Shown here: piece by piece, positions 43,381 through 54,270 of the stretch | How positions within the stretch are numbered: position 1 is the stretch's first letter | Layout: the number at the start of each line of letters is the position of its first letter | Assembly: GCA_963995505.1 (NCBI GenBank) | Contig: OZ023187.1 | Span: forward strand, 1,371,501-1,435,500 | Length of the DNA stretch: 64,000 nucleotides | DNA from: Hypericum androsaemum | Lineage: Eukaryota > Streptophyta > Magnoliopsida > Malpighiales > Hypericaceae | Direction: 5' to 3' | Notes under the pieces: model-generated | The model's input: the letters and a program-made list of their open reading frames with translations, nothing else | What the model was told of the DNA's origin: nothing | Databases searched by the model: none | Position numbers and translations under genes: made by a program

Positions 43381-43404
43381 TATTACAAAGTCATAAGTCA
43401 ATAA

Positions 43405-43464
43405 GCTCTCGTAGCTCAATTGGTTAATAAACCTGAGGTCTTTAGTTCGATTCCAAACAAGAGC
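43405..43464 (+). other. tRNA-like sequence 2, right arm (shortened)
   Basis: 60 bases: GCTCTCGTAGCTCAATTGG, then TAGTTCGATTCCAAACAAGAGC-like B-box region. It lacks the anticodon arm. Inverted partner of 42102-42173. Confidence 0.55.
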
Positions 43465-43485
43465 AAGCTATTTGGACAAATTGAG

Positions 43486-43536
43486 CAGTGCTTATTTAAA
43501 ATTGTGGAGGTCTTCGGTTCGATTCCGAACAAGAGC
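43486..43536 (+). other. tRNA-like sequence 1, right arm (5' truncated)
   Basis: Keeps GGAGGTC, the perfect T arm and the CAAGAGC acceptor end; the D arm is lost. Inverted partner of 41735-41807. Confidence 0.5.
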
Positions 43537-43713
43537 CATTGTGCCAAAAACCGCTCCACTGGGAGCGTTTTTTGGTTTGCCAAAAACACGCTGCTCGGGC
43601 AGCGGTTTCGTGCAAAGGAAAAACGATTCCCGCTGAACGGTTTCTGGCTCGACCCTTGACAACCCCATTCAGGGAATTGTCGGGGAAATAAACCCCTTTT
43701 TGGAAAATTAACC

Positions 43714-45933
43714 CTTGTATGATGGAGTTGTTAGCAGAAGTAAGGTGCAGTAGATATAGTGGTGATCAATCTTCTGGGGCAAGACATCCAAACAAGTTTG
43801 TGGACGTGGAAATCGCACTTGCTGCAAAAGTAGGAAGGCTCGGAGCACAAGGTTCCACATACTCTGCAGAATGCTGTTGAACCGCCTGCAACTATTGAGG
43901 GTTTCAAAGGATGCCAATGACAAACGTGTCGTATATGCGCTTCTTCGCCTTTAAGGCTCGTGATGGAATGCTGACCACACTTGAGGCCCACATAGAAGTC
44001 ACACTGGCCACAATAGTAAGCATGGTGGAACAATGTGTGAAACACGCATTGCAATTGAAGGTAGCAAAGGATTTCAAGATGAGAGAGCAAGGGTGCATAG
44101 GATGTTCTATCGATACCAAAGATGGATTCACAGAGAATGATAGAACTTGTAGAAGAGCACAACGCACACAGAAATATCGGTATGCCTTAAAGTTGACGAA
44201 GAAGAAACCTAAGAAGCACTGACCACACTCAGAACAGTAGCGATCGGGGCTTCTGAGTAGAACAACAGGCAGACTATGGACAGACATGCGCTTTGAGGTA
44301 AAACATCAAGACAAGGCTTGTGAAGAAAAACATCGCACTCTTTGCAACCGTAGGTTGAACCGGAACAGGGGCTTTGACAGACAAGGCATTTGTGCTTCCT
44401 CTTCAAGAGCATGTCCATTACGCTTCTCTTTAGGTCCTTAAAGAGTTGCAATGGATGCTGATGAGAAAAATGAAGAATATGCTCTGGCTGATGGAAATTC
44501 GGTAATTGCAGAGGATGTCATACACTTGACATCCATATTGAACAAACACTTCCTACACTGGTAGGATAAAGAATGAAAATTGGGACTTAAGCAAGTGTTG
44601 CAATCAAACGACCTACGAAGTCCAAGGGAAAGAAGACATGGATGACAACGATGTCGTATCTCCCTTGGTAAATCCATACATGATTCGTGGATGTATAATC
44701 GGCAAGCTTCACAAGCGCCATACGCCTGACCTGTAATTTTTTCGGTGCATAGACCGCACTTGGGAGAGTCCTCTCGGGCTGCGCTTTCGAAAGCTTTAAA
44801 GGATGGTGGTCAGAGCAATGGAAGACCCCTTTGTCGTCAGAACTGATGGGTGAGAACTGGGTACGTTCCACGTGCATGGTGAAGTTGCACTCTTCACAAC
44901 GATAACTAAAATCAAGGAATAAAGACAGGCATCACATTCCGAACCGTAGTTCGGTAATTCGAGGAAGAGTGGGCAGGGGTGAAAGAAAAGCCGAATCTCC
45001 CGTGGCAGGCTGGCACAAGATTCATCAAGGTAATATCCACAAGAGTGGCAGCCATAGTACTTTCCTGATATAAGGTTGCTGCATCCTTTGCAGTACTTGA
45101 CCTCTGCAGCTTCCTCCTCTAAACTTGGCTCTGCATCTTCCCACCTAGAAGTAAGCTTCAAAGGATGGTGATGCAAGAAATGCATTATCCTTTTTCCATT
45201 AGAACTTATGGGCGGGAACTTGGTATAGAAATTTCCATATCCTACCCAAAACCTTAAGGTAGTGAGTAGGTGGATCATCCAGACTTATAAACAGGCCCAA
45301 CCCACTTGCAACTTCCAATGTGGGATTCTCTCCAACACTTGGCACACATAATATCCATGTCGAAGTCGCACTTTGTACAACGATAAACCAGCATATTAGA
45401 GAGCTCCTTCCCGCAAGCATCACAGAATGCTCGGGCGTTCCATGAATTCGAGGAAGAGAACGCACGGGTGCAAGAAAAGCCGAATTTTACGAGGCAGGAT
45501 CTCCACATGACTTATGGAGGTAATATCCACAGGATTGGCAGGCATAGAACTTCCCTGATATAGTGCTCAAGCATCCTTTGCACTCCAGCTCTGCATCTTC
45601 CTCTTCCACACCAATGAGCTTCAAAGCATGGGGATGATAAAAGTGCATGATGCCCCCTTCTGCTTCCGAACTGCTGGGCTGCAAGCTTCGCATCGGTACC
45701 ATAACATCGTCTCCTCTCCTTCAAGATTCGGGACAGACTTGAGGAATAGAGTGTAAGGAATGCTCTATCCGTTGTGGCAAGTCGGCGCAGGATCGCTGGA
45801 GGTAGAACCTGCAAGGATCACAGGCGTACACCTCACCGGACAATGCATCATCACTGCCTCCATCTTCTCCCATGGTGACCAGCTTCAGAGGGTGCTCGTG
45901 CAGGAAATGTTGCATCTCCATCGTTGTTTTCAA
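43714..45933 (-). pseudogene. Gene 4 exon 1, start fragment with frameshifts
   Basis: DC1 motifs are spread over eight overlapping frames: LPREIRHRCHPCLLSLGL (44438-44677), CKGCSNLISGKYYGCHSCGYY (44796-45278), KCLVCQSPCSGSTYGCKEC (44209-44451), YYCGQCDFYVGLKC and CSEPSYFCSKCDFHVHK (43731-44162). The first motif (45721-45933) starts MEMQHFLHEHPLKLV and contains a small deletion. Part of the region (45275-45508, CDACGKELSNMLVYRCTKCD) is an extra motif not seen in gene 3. Confidence 0.8.
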
Positions 45934-48312
45934 ATGTTACAGAAACCAGTCAGTCCCCTTATCAGGTCTAAATCTTCGTCTTCGCTCATGTTACAATAGC
46001 ATTATTTATGTCGTGATCCGTTGTTGATCGTACGAATCATTCACGTGTGGTGTGATGGAGAGCACATTCTAACAATATATCATAATGTTGCATCTCAGTT
46101 GTCGTCAATAGGAGCACTTTTTGTCCCGTTCGCTCTGTGTACTGGTGCATGCAGAGACTCGAGGATGCTTATAGAAATTAGTTCCTCGTCTGCTTATAAT
46201 ATTCATCCAACTGGTCAAGTTTTTTTCTCGATTTCTCTATCCACTTAATTTTATAAGGCGGGGAATTGAGTTTGTAATATAAAACAAAAGGACTTGTAAG
46301 ATGCGGTTCGAGGCAACAATAGTTAAAGTTAAGGCGAGGCAGCTACCCTATTCTCCATCCTAAAACCCTAAACAAAATGACTCGTAGACAATTTTTTTCA
46401 GGTGGGGAATAAATGAGTTTTATAACAAACAGGTGAACCTATGGATGCATTTTATGTCACAGCTCGTTGCTCAACTATGAAATTTTGCAATAAATTAAGT
46501 TAACCAACACAATTGAAAGGAGTATAATTGGGTGACAGACGTTTTGTCTATTTTGTTAGATTTTTCTTTTCAGAAGAATAAAAATCTCAAAGGATATTTA
46601 CACCATAGTACCTAAAATATAGTCCACACGTACATGATAGATACAAATCAAAGTCACCTATGATAAGTATTATCTAGCACCAAAATTCAAAAAAAAATCC
46701 CAAAAAAGCCATCTAAACCCAAAACTAATCTGTAGATAGTACCAAAAGCGAGGTAAATATACACGTTTAACCTCTAGATATTCCTTTTCAATAATGGTTA
46801 GATCAGCTAGATGTACCCGTTTGTTCGACTAGTTTCTATTGAATAAAAGTTTGCTCGTCGTTTTTTGCCAAAAAAAATTACCTACAAAAGATAATTAGAA
46901 CATTTGGGGGTTGTCCGGACTCCTGATTTCAATCTATACCGATTTACTTTGACCGTACAAGTTGATTCCATATGAATGACTAAATGCTCTCCAGGTTTTG
47001 TCCTCCAAAAAAAAATGCTCTCCAGGCCCAACGTACCGAAAACAAGTTACGGGCCCTGCAAAATATAGTCTCCTTGCACTCCCCCAAAAATTTAGGCCCA
47101 ATAATGGTCAGCTTGAAGGCCTAATGATTTTTTCATTGATACTCACTTGGAATTGAGTCCACGCTCGGTATCTTAATCAAACTGCGTCGATTATCGGTTC
47201 AATTACTCTCTAAAATTTGATGTAAAATTATCCGGTCTTAATATCTGATGGTAATCTGATTGGTCGGTCCGTGATTTTGACCACAATTAATTTTTTAAAA
47301 GAATTGATACATGTTCTCACAAGTCCGTCCGAGAATTAACTTCGTGAGGCCTAGATATATTTTGTTAGTAGAGAAAATTCATTTATTCTTTAATATTCAA
47401 ATCCAAAATTCACGGTTAAAATTTTTTTTTTGGTAGGTCACGGTTAACAAATTTGTACATAGTACCTAAAATAGAATACAGCAATTCCCCAACAAAAGAA
47501 AAAACCCCGAACCCAAGGCATCAATCGTCCCAATCCTTGAAAGATTCCAAGAAAAGAGGAAGATACTGACCACCAAAATGTCTTCGGCGCTATCTCTTGG
47601 GCATAATGGCATTCGATCACAGAATCCATCAGAATCTATTGACATCTGAAACGGCTACTCGGGGAACATACTTGGTCAGAGTTTGTAAGACTATTGAAAT
47701 TTTTTACCGGTTTAAATCTTTATTTTTTTTTGTGATATTCAAATCTTGATTTTGTTAATGATAACTAGTTTGCACCAAAAAATTACTAGTCAATGGTAAC
47801 TCGTCTTCGTCCCACGAGTTTGGTTTAGGATAAGTGTGACGAAAGATTTTTCTATCTAGTAACTTATGTTATCTAGATTAGTGAATTTTTTTGTCTTTTT
47901 AGGAGAACTGTCGTGCTTAACGACACGTTAGGTGTAGTGTACTTGTGCACATTGGCGTAACATTTTGATGAGTAATAAATATTTTACATATAAAAAAAAG
48001 TCTAACCTACAAATTCCTTAGTCTATTGATTAGCCTGTTGTGTAGATTCTAATTATATTTCAAGAATGACATATCTAAAGAACTCTAGAGTCCCTCCCCC
48101 ACTCACAGGAACCAGCAATCAACTTCTGAGAACTTGTACGGAATTATCACAATACGTGTATGAAAAGCCTATGATCCAATTCCTACAAGTGTACAAATTT
48201 AGTCTCAAAGGAAAGGAGAAAAGAGACTAAAAAACATGACATGTCTTTGCTTTATGTAAATAATCCACACACACACACACATGTTAGCTCTCATGGGAAT
48301 TAGGCATCAGAA
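45934..48312. other. Intergenic, no gene seen
   Basis: About 2.4 kb of AT-rich DNA upstream of gene 4. Short frames (for example 47444-47629 on the minus strand) lack family features. A (CA)n run lies at 48267-48283. A GGTCGGTCCGTGA-like remnant near 47260 may be a worn copy of the hAT GGTCCGACC family. Confidence 0.5.
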
Positions 48313-48642
48313 TCACCATCCAGGGAGGAAGGTCTTGCCACGGGCAGCATCCATTTCGAAGCTGCAAGCTTCGCATCGGTAGGCTAACATGGTTCCCTGT
48401 CCTCGAGATTTCAGGACGAGCTTGAGGAAGAGAGGACAACTAGGATGAGAGAAATGCTCGATCCTCCATGGCAAGACCGCGCAGGATTGATGGAGGTGGA
48501 ACCTGCAAGGATCGTCGCAGGTGTACACCCCATCGGACAATGTATCATCACATCCCGCGCAGTTTCTTTCCATGCCATCACCCACTGATCCCACAGGGAC
48601 CGGCTTCAGAGGGTGTTGGTGCAGGAAATGTTGCATCTCCAT
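48313..48642 (-). CDS. DC1 gene 5, short (109 residues)
   Basis: The single frame reads MEMQHFLHQHPLKPVPVG, CAGCDDTLSDGVYTCDDPC, LHQSCAVLPWRIEHFSHP and CEACSFEMDAARGKTFLPGW, then a stop. It holds one complete DC1 motif and the start of the next, equal to the first ~110 residues of gene 1. The stop falls inside GGATGGTGATTC, which could also be a splice donor (ATG|GTGATT), but no second exon is seen downstream. Its paralogue, gene 6, ends at the same residue, so the short form predates their duplication. It could be a working mini-protein or a truncated gene. Confidence 0.65.
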   Translation of the reverse strand: MEMQHFLHQHPLKPVPVGSVGDGMERNCAGCDDTLSDGVYTCDDPCRFHLHQSCAVLPWRIEHFSHPSCPLFLKLVLKSRGQGTMLAYRCEACSFEMDAARGKTFLPGW

Positions 48643-49324
48643 ATCGTCTTTTTCGCTAACAACTAGCAGTTTAATTTATTTTGTTCACTTTGTGTGGTGC
48701 TTCTAAAGACTCCAGGATGTCATATTTATATCAATACATGAGAAACCAAAGTTTGATTGATTGTCTAAATAATTTAGCTATATGAAAGGATGCCAGCTCA
48801 AATGATGAAAAGTTTAGATACTATTTATTTGGTGAGTTGTCTGACGGACTATCTGGTATCAGAATTTGCTAGGCTGACTAATCCAGATTCGAATCGGCTG
48901 AAATTTTTGAAAGGTGACAAACTTCTCGAATGAAATATTTAATTCTTATCACTCGGATACGCCAAATTATGATTTTAGGAATTAAAATGTAGTTAACGAA
49001 TACGAAATACACACATTTGTTAACCAAAATTGTTAAATTGAGAGGACGTCGTCAAACTAAGATTTTTCTACTATTCAACAAAATACGATTATAATGATAT
49101 TAACAAGTATTGATAACACAAATTCTAATTAACAACTCTTAATATAACTCGTATATCCGTCAAAACCCACGAATAATCTTGCGGGTGGGTTGAAAGTCAA
49201 TGGTTCCAATATATCATATTCAATCTAAAAAAACGAATATATCATATTCAAGTGTGTAACAGCTTTTAGAATCTTTATATGTGATACGAAATGTCAAAGA
49301 TCGACATATTCTACGCAATTATAA
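48643..49324 (-). promoter_or_regulatory. Gene 5 upstream region, tandem-duplication unit 1 (left part)
   Basis: Nearly the same sequence recurs at 52122-53340, including TCGTCTTTTTCGCTAACAAC next to the start codon and AATAATCTTGCGGGTGG farther out. Unit 1 is interrupted at 49325 by MULE-D and continues at 51517. Confidence 0.6.
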
Positions 49325-49421
49325 GGTAAATTACTCTCGAGTCTCTCGAGTTTGCTTAAATATACTCAAAAGTCTCCCCTGTTTGAAAAATATACGCCAA
49401 AATCTCCCGTATTTGATTTTA

Positions 49422-50597
49422 GGGCAAATTACCCTCACACCCATGTACTTTGGTCAGCCTCCCCCTAGGGTCCTTGGATTTTGGAAAATGATTGTCCCGT
49501 CCCTAAGTTTTGATGATAATAGACTCTCGGGTCCCTGGAGCTGGAATATTTCTTTTTCTCCGGCGAACCCCCACTTGAAATGACCAAAATGCCCCTTCCA
49601 CTAAAAAACAAAAAATTTGTCTCTCTCTCTTCCTTCCCTTCTCTCTTTCTTCCTTCCCTTCTCCCTGGACAGGAAAAGGGTACAGAAATTAGGATAGCAA
49701 TATGAATTCCTTCGTTAACTTTGCAATTTAGTGTAGTACTCCGACGAATAGTTTCACCAATTTTGGAAATGGAGGACTTATCTCAATCGAAGAGGAGCAA
49801 GGAGGAGCTGGCGGCGGAGGGGCAGAAGCATCTAGAGGACACCATCCAAGCCGCCTACCTCATCCTTCACTCCATGAACGACGAGCTCTGCAACCCCCTC
49901 CTCTGGTCCTCCTCCGACGACGCCCTCCCTCCCTCCTCCGACGATGCCCTCGACGATGCCCGCTTTCGCTACAAGCACTCCGTCGCCTTGCTCAGGGACG
50001 TCCTCTCCCTTATTCCCTCCGCTTCCACCCAGGTTCGGAACCAACCTCCACTCCACCCCCTTGTGGCTGCCCTTAGGGTTTTTCTCTGTGTGTGTCAAGT
50101 TTGTGTCTTTTTGGGTGCCCAGGTCCAGAATCGATTTGGGTTTTCAAGTGGAGAGGTAAAGTTAGAGGCTTTTCTGATTTTTTCGTGTTCGGTAGGGTAA
50201 AGCTTAGTGACCTCTAATGGGTACCCTTTTGAGTTTTGCCGTGTGAATTTTGCTTCTTCTGCAACGACATCATTTTTGGAGGTGCTTTGTTCCTGTGAGC
50301 TTGAGAATGAAGCTTTAGGAACCGTGAGATTTTTTTTATTGGTTTTAGTTTAAGGTAGGAGGTTGAAGATGAAGTGGGAGGAGGAAGAAAGGGGAAAGAA
50401 AGGGATTTTTTTATTTTTTTAAGTGGGAGGGGCATTTTAGTCTTTTCAAGTGGGGATTCGCCGAAGAATATGGAATATTCCAGTACCAGGGACCCGAGAG
50501 TCTATTATCATCAAAACTTAAAGACTGGACAATTCCAAAATCCAGGGACCCTAGGGGGAGGCTGACCAAAGTACAGGGATGTAAGGATAATTTGCCC
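49422..50597. mobile_element. MULE-E (inner, Pack-MULE) with MED30 exon
   Basis: 1,176 bp inserted in an arm of MULE-D. The 9-bp duplication is TTGATTTTA/TTAATTTTA (49413-49421 and 50598-50606, one change). The termini read GGGCAAATTACCCTC and, inverted, GGGCAAATTATCC; the arms share GACCCGAGAGTCTATTATCA-type sequence. Between the arms is a captured piece of a Mediator gene. Confidence 0.85.
49769..50032 (+). pseudogene. MED30: Captured first exon of a MED30-like Mediator subunit gene
   Basis: The 88-codon exon begins [20 protein letters not shown], then [26 protein letters not shown], an acidic serine-rich linker, and [20 protein letters not shown]. The EGQKHLE(E/D)TI...SMNDELCNP...DEARxRYKxSVAxLRxVL order is what I recall of plant MED30, a Mediator subunit of RNA polymerase II transcription. 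It ends at CAG|GTTCGG, a proper donor, followed by about 300 bp of likely captured intron. No other exon is present, so a full MED30 cannot be made. The frame is undamaged, which suggests recent capture; a shortened protein of up to 159 residues would be read into the intron. Confidence 0.7.
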
Positions 50598-50689
50598 TTA
50601 ATTTTATTATACATTTGAGTCCTTGGCTGATCTCAGCAACATTTTTTTATTTTTTTTAAGGAAATAACAAAAATAATCTTAAAAACAAA

Positions 50690-51190
50690 CAAAAATTTAA
50701 CCCGAAGTTGCTGGAGGATGGAGAATGGAGCCGGCAGTTTTCCCTTGCCTCGGTGACGATCCGACTAGCTGAGGGGCGGCGGTGGTGAAATCTTACGAAG
50801 CCGCTGGAGGATTGAGATGGCTCTGTCCTGGGATGCGACCACGACGAAGCCATTGACGACGGCCCCGACAACCACCATTGTTCTCTCCCAAGGAAGCTCT
50901 GGTTTTTGCGGTTGAGAAGAAGGTGATGACAGAGAGATAGCGGCAGTTCCTGGAGCCTCCTCCTCCAACGAGAAAGGACCTAGTGGAGACGAGGAGTTCC
51001 AGATGAATCCACTGATGGGGACGCTGGAGGCAAGCTTGCCGGACCAGCTCCGGTCTGAGACACCGTCGTCGCTTCCGGTCAGAGACGGCGTCACTTACCT
51101 TAATCACAAACCGGACATGAACCCGCTTCTCATCTCCTTCGACTTCTTTCTTACGCAGCAAAGAAGAACAAGAGTGAATTCTGTTTTAGG
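50690..51190. other. GC-rich captured DNA in MULE-D
   Basis: A GC-rich stretch between the inner element and the right arm of MULE-D. A 122-codon minus-strand frame (50793-51161) and a 109-codon frame (50765-51094) overlap; neither is recognised. Probably a second captured host fragment. Confidence 0.4.
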
Positions 51191-51525
51191 TTGGGATTTT
51201 TTGTCAATTTAATTTTTGTGAACCGTTCACCATCTTGTTTTTGTCAAATTAATTTTTTCTTTCTTATGTTTTTCTCGTTGGTGAACGTCGTCAGCGAGTG
51301 ACTGACCGGAAAAGAGGAAGGGGATGACCTTTTGATTTTTTAAAGGATATTTTTGTCATTTTCTTAACAAAAAATGAAAAAAAATGTTGCTGATGTCAAC
51401 TAAGGACCCGAACGTATAATAAAATCAAACAAGAGAGACTTTAGCATATATTTTTCAAACAGGGGGACTTTTTAATATATTTAAGTAAATTTGAGAGATT
51501 TGAGAGTAATTTATCCCAATTATAA

Positions 51526-52121
51526 ACAATCAATTCGAGTGAAAAATAACTTAATAATCAATTATCTAAGAATGACCTACTCTCTCTCTCTCTATATCAC
51601 GGTGAGGTGGATGTCACCTCAAGTGTTGATTAACATTGATGGAAAGCAAAAAGTCTGAAACCCACTTGTTTTGTTTTTGGTTGAAACCGTGTGATATTCG
51701 AAAATGCGTTAGACCGATTAAAGTTTTGCTTATTTTTATATTATCAAAAATTCGAACTTAACATATCTTAATTAAAATAAAATATCTCTTCCAACATTTT
51801 TTTAACCTTTTCTCATTTATCCCCTCGAAAGAAATTGTCCCCACAGTTTATTTTGTCAATAAAAACATATTAAATCTTTATTTAAATTATATTGATTACC
51901 CTAATGGCCTAATGTCATCTCGTGTACTCAGACATTCGAATTGGTAGTATATATTGTTTGTTCAAAAATTATCAGAAGCCTGGTCCTTAAATCATGTTAT
52001 ATTTGGATATTGGAAGCAACAATAATGATTGAAGTCAATGACATTGTTAAAATAATTGTCTCCTCGGTGCTCTTACAACTCGAATTTTAGTTAGATGATC
52101 TATTTTTGTATGAAAATATTC
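51526..52121. other. Tandem-duplication unit 1, right part
   Basis: Matches 53346-54020 (for example GAAAAATAACTTAATAATC and TTGATTAACATTGATGG). No gene. Confidence 0.6.
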
Positions 52122-53345
52122 CATATCGTCTTTTTCGCTAACAACTAGCAGTTTAATTTTCTTCTGTACACTTTGTGTGAGTGCCGTGGTGGTGCACGTA
52201 AAGACTCCAGGATGCCATATTTATAATCAATGAATGAGAAACCAAAGTTTGATTGGTTGTCTAAATAATTCAACTATATGACAGGATGCCAGCTCAAATG
52301 ATGAAAAGTTTAAACACCTATTAGACTATATCTAATCCGGGTCACGGATAAATAATTAATTTTTATATCATCGGTATAACTTAACTAATTAATTTTTCTA
52401 CTCTAGTAGTGACCTCGTCCAACCTAGATTACCAAAAAAATAATTAATTTTTCTTTCATCCACATACATATATTATTTATACGAATTTTCATAGAGAATT
52501 AAAATTTTTAACTCTATACGAACTAAAAATATTATGCTCAATTTATAGAGAATAAAAAAATACGAATTTTCATATTTTTATTTTATAATATTGTGTCAAT
52601 GTTACTAAATTAGATATTAAAAAAACAAAAATATAATATAATATAATATCCTGGGCCCGGGCCTAGTGTCAGAGCGCATGACACCCCTCTGCAAGGGTCC
52701 GGGCGAGGTCGCCTTATTCATTTTGAATTTTTTTTTTAAATTATTTGCTTTGTCTCATTCACGGCCCTGGATCTCAGGGCCACTGCATGCTCTAGCCTTA
52801 GGTGATGAGTTGTCTCACGGACAACCTAATATTCAATATCCGAACAGAATGGGTCGAATGATCTAAATTCGATTTAAGTCGGACTTGATGTTGTAAAGTT
52901 CTCGAACAAAATATTGGATTTTTGTTATTTGGATATCCAAATTGTGGTTTTAGGAATTAAATTGCAGTTGTAGAAAACAATGAAAGAACGAATACAAACA
53001 ATATACGAATTTGTTAACCCAAATTGTTAAACTGACTATGTTTGAGGGTATCGTCAAACTAGAATTTTTCTAGTATTCTATGAAATACGTTTACAATAAT
53101 ATCAATAAATATTTATAATTAAAACCTTAATCAGTTAACAAATCTTAATACAGCCCACTAATAATCTTGCGGGTGGTTTGTAAGTCAATGGTTCGAATAT
53201 ATCATATTCAATCTAAAAAAACGAATATATCATATTCAAGTGCGTAACAGCTTTTACAATCTTTGTACGTGATACGAAATCTTTTTTTTTTGGAAACGGG
53301 ATACGAAATCTTTAAGTCAAAGATCGACATATTCTACACAATTAT
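52122..53345 (-). promoter_or_regulatory. Orphan copy of the gene 5/6 upstream region
   Basis: A duplicate of the gene 5 upstream region that keeps the start codon (ATG at 52124) but loses homology after ATGGA. What follows is only MEYFHTKIDHLTKI and a stop after 25 codons. It also has about 500 bp of extra AT-rich DNA (52320-52830). It shows the break point of the tandem duplication precisely. Confidence 0.6.
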
Positions 53346-53423
53346 AAACAATCTATTCACGTGAAAAATAACTTAATAATCAATTATCAAAGAGTGACGT
53401 ATACAATCTCTCTCTCTCTCTAT

Positions 53424-53504
<81 letters not shown>

Positions 53505-54020
53505 AAATGTTGATTAACATTGATGGAAAGCAATAAGTGTGAAACCCACTTGTTTTGTTTTTTGTTGATACCATAAGATATTCGAAAATGCATTGGATCG
53601 ATTAAAGATTCGAATTGAGTATGATTTTTAAATGTGGAAAAAAATTTCAATAAATATTCAACATTTTTGTGTTATGAAAGACTCAAAGCACATCTTGATT
53701 AAAATAAAAGAACTCTTCCAACAATTTTTTAACCTTTTCACATTTGCCTCCACAAAAGAAATTGCCCCCACAGTTTATTTTGTCAATAAATTAAAATCTT
53801 AAATTAAAATTATATCAATTAACCTAATATCATCTCATGTACTCAGACATTTGAATTGGTAGTATATATTGTTTGTTCAAAAATTATTGAAAGAATGGTC
53901 CTTAAACCATGTTATATTTGGATATTGAAAGCATTGAAGTCAATGACATTATTAAAAGAACCGTCTCATCGGTTCTCCTACAAATCGACTTTTAGTTAGA
54001 AGATCTATCAATGTATTGGG
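53346..54020. other. Tandem-duplication unit 2, right part
   Basis: Homologous to 51526-52112, with a long dinucleotide run inserted. Confidence 0.6.
53405..53501. repeat. (CT)n-(AT)n microsatellite
   Basis: About 16 bases of CT repeat, then about 70 bases of uninterrupted AT repeat from 53430. The YIYIYI frame read from it is not a gene. Confidence 0.95.
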
Positions 54021-54099
54021 TACGAAGTATCGGCCCAGCAAAAGTTCTATTTTAAAATACATAATTTTGATAATTACTACTTAGTTAGTAAGGTAGCAC

Positions 54100-54270
54100 A
54101 AATGGGCCTCAGGCCCAATAAACTTGAATGAAAGTCACGCGTTCACCCGCAGAAGAGAAGCCCCGGCCCAAAGGCGAGTTGAAGCTCAGACTCCTTTTCG
54201 TTTCAGCACAATGGCGAAAGGAGAGCGGAGAGGAGTTGCAGGCAACCGTTTCGTCTTCGTCTCGCTAGCT
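54100..54270 (+). promoter_or_regulatory. TGGGCC/GGCCCA promoter-like block, copy 3 (diverged)
   Basis: TGGGCCTCAGGCCCAATAAACTT, then CACGCGTTCACC, GCCCCGGCCC and TTTCGTCTTCGTCTCGCTAG, in the same order as copies 1 and 2. It lies between the duplication units and gene 6, placing a third, older duplication of the same border sequence. Confidence 0.4.

Larger units (their letters stand above)
41549..43713. mobile_element. Palindromic MULE (MULE-C) with tRNA-like sequences
   Basis: The element is 2,165 bp with an exact 9-bp duplication CTTGTATGA (41540-41548 and 43714-43722). The ends read GGTTAATTTTCCAAAA and its complement. Inverted arms continue inward for hundreds of bases, except that the right arm lacks about 290 bp found at 41807-42095. 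Each arm holds two tRNA-like sequences, and the centre is an inverted pair of 35-bp tandem arrays. No transposase or long frame. It lies inside exon 1 of gene 4. Confidence 0.9.
34964..45933 (-). pseudogene. DC1 gene 4, dead (copia-3 and MULE-C insertions, many frameshifts)
   Basis: Exon 2 is 35980-34964 and intact. The intron is 35981-36070 (90 bp). Exon 1 is 36071-36420, then copia-3, 41070-41548, then MULE-C, and 43714-45933. The start is MEMQHFLHEHPLKLV (ATG at 45921, or 45933 with four extra residues), as in genes 5 and 6. The piece from 43714 to 45933 changes frame at least six times (near 44180, 44445, 44630, 44840, 45240, 45500 and 45710), so the gene was already decaying. Both insertions have clean target duplications, so the coding pieces can be followed across them. 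DC1 motifs match genes 1 and 3 in order. Confidence 0.85.
49325..51516. mobile_element. MULE-D (outer), carrying a nested MULE
   Basis: 2,192 bp including a 1,176-bp insertion. Exact 9-bp duplication CAATTATAA (49316-49324 and 51517-51525). Inverted termini of about 100 bp begin GGTAAATTACTCTCGAG on the left and, inverted, GGATAAATTACTCTCAAA on the right. The paralogous empty site is present at about 53336 (ACACAATTATAAACAATC), which confirms the insertion. No transposase. Confidence 0.9.

Noticed and set aside
53380..53574. Tyr-Ile repeat protein
   Set aside because: Product of the (AT)n microsatellite.
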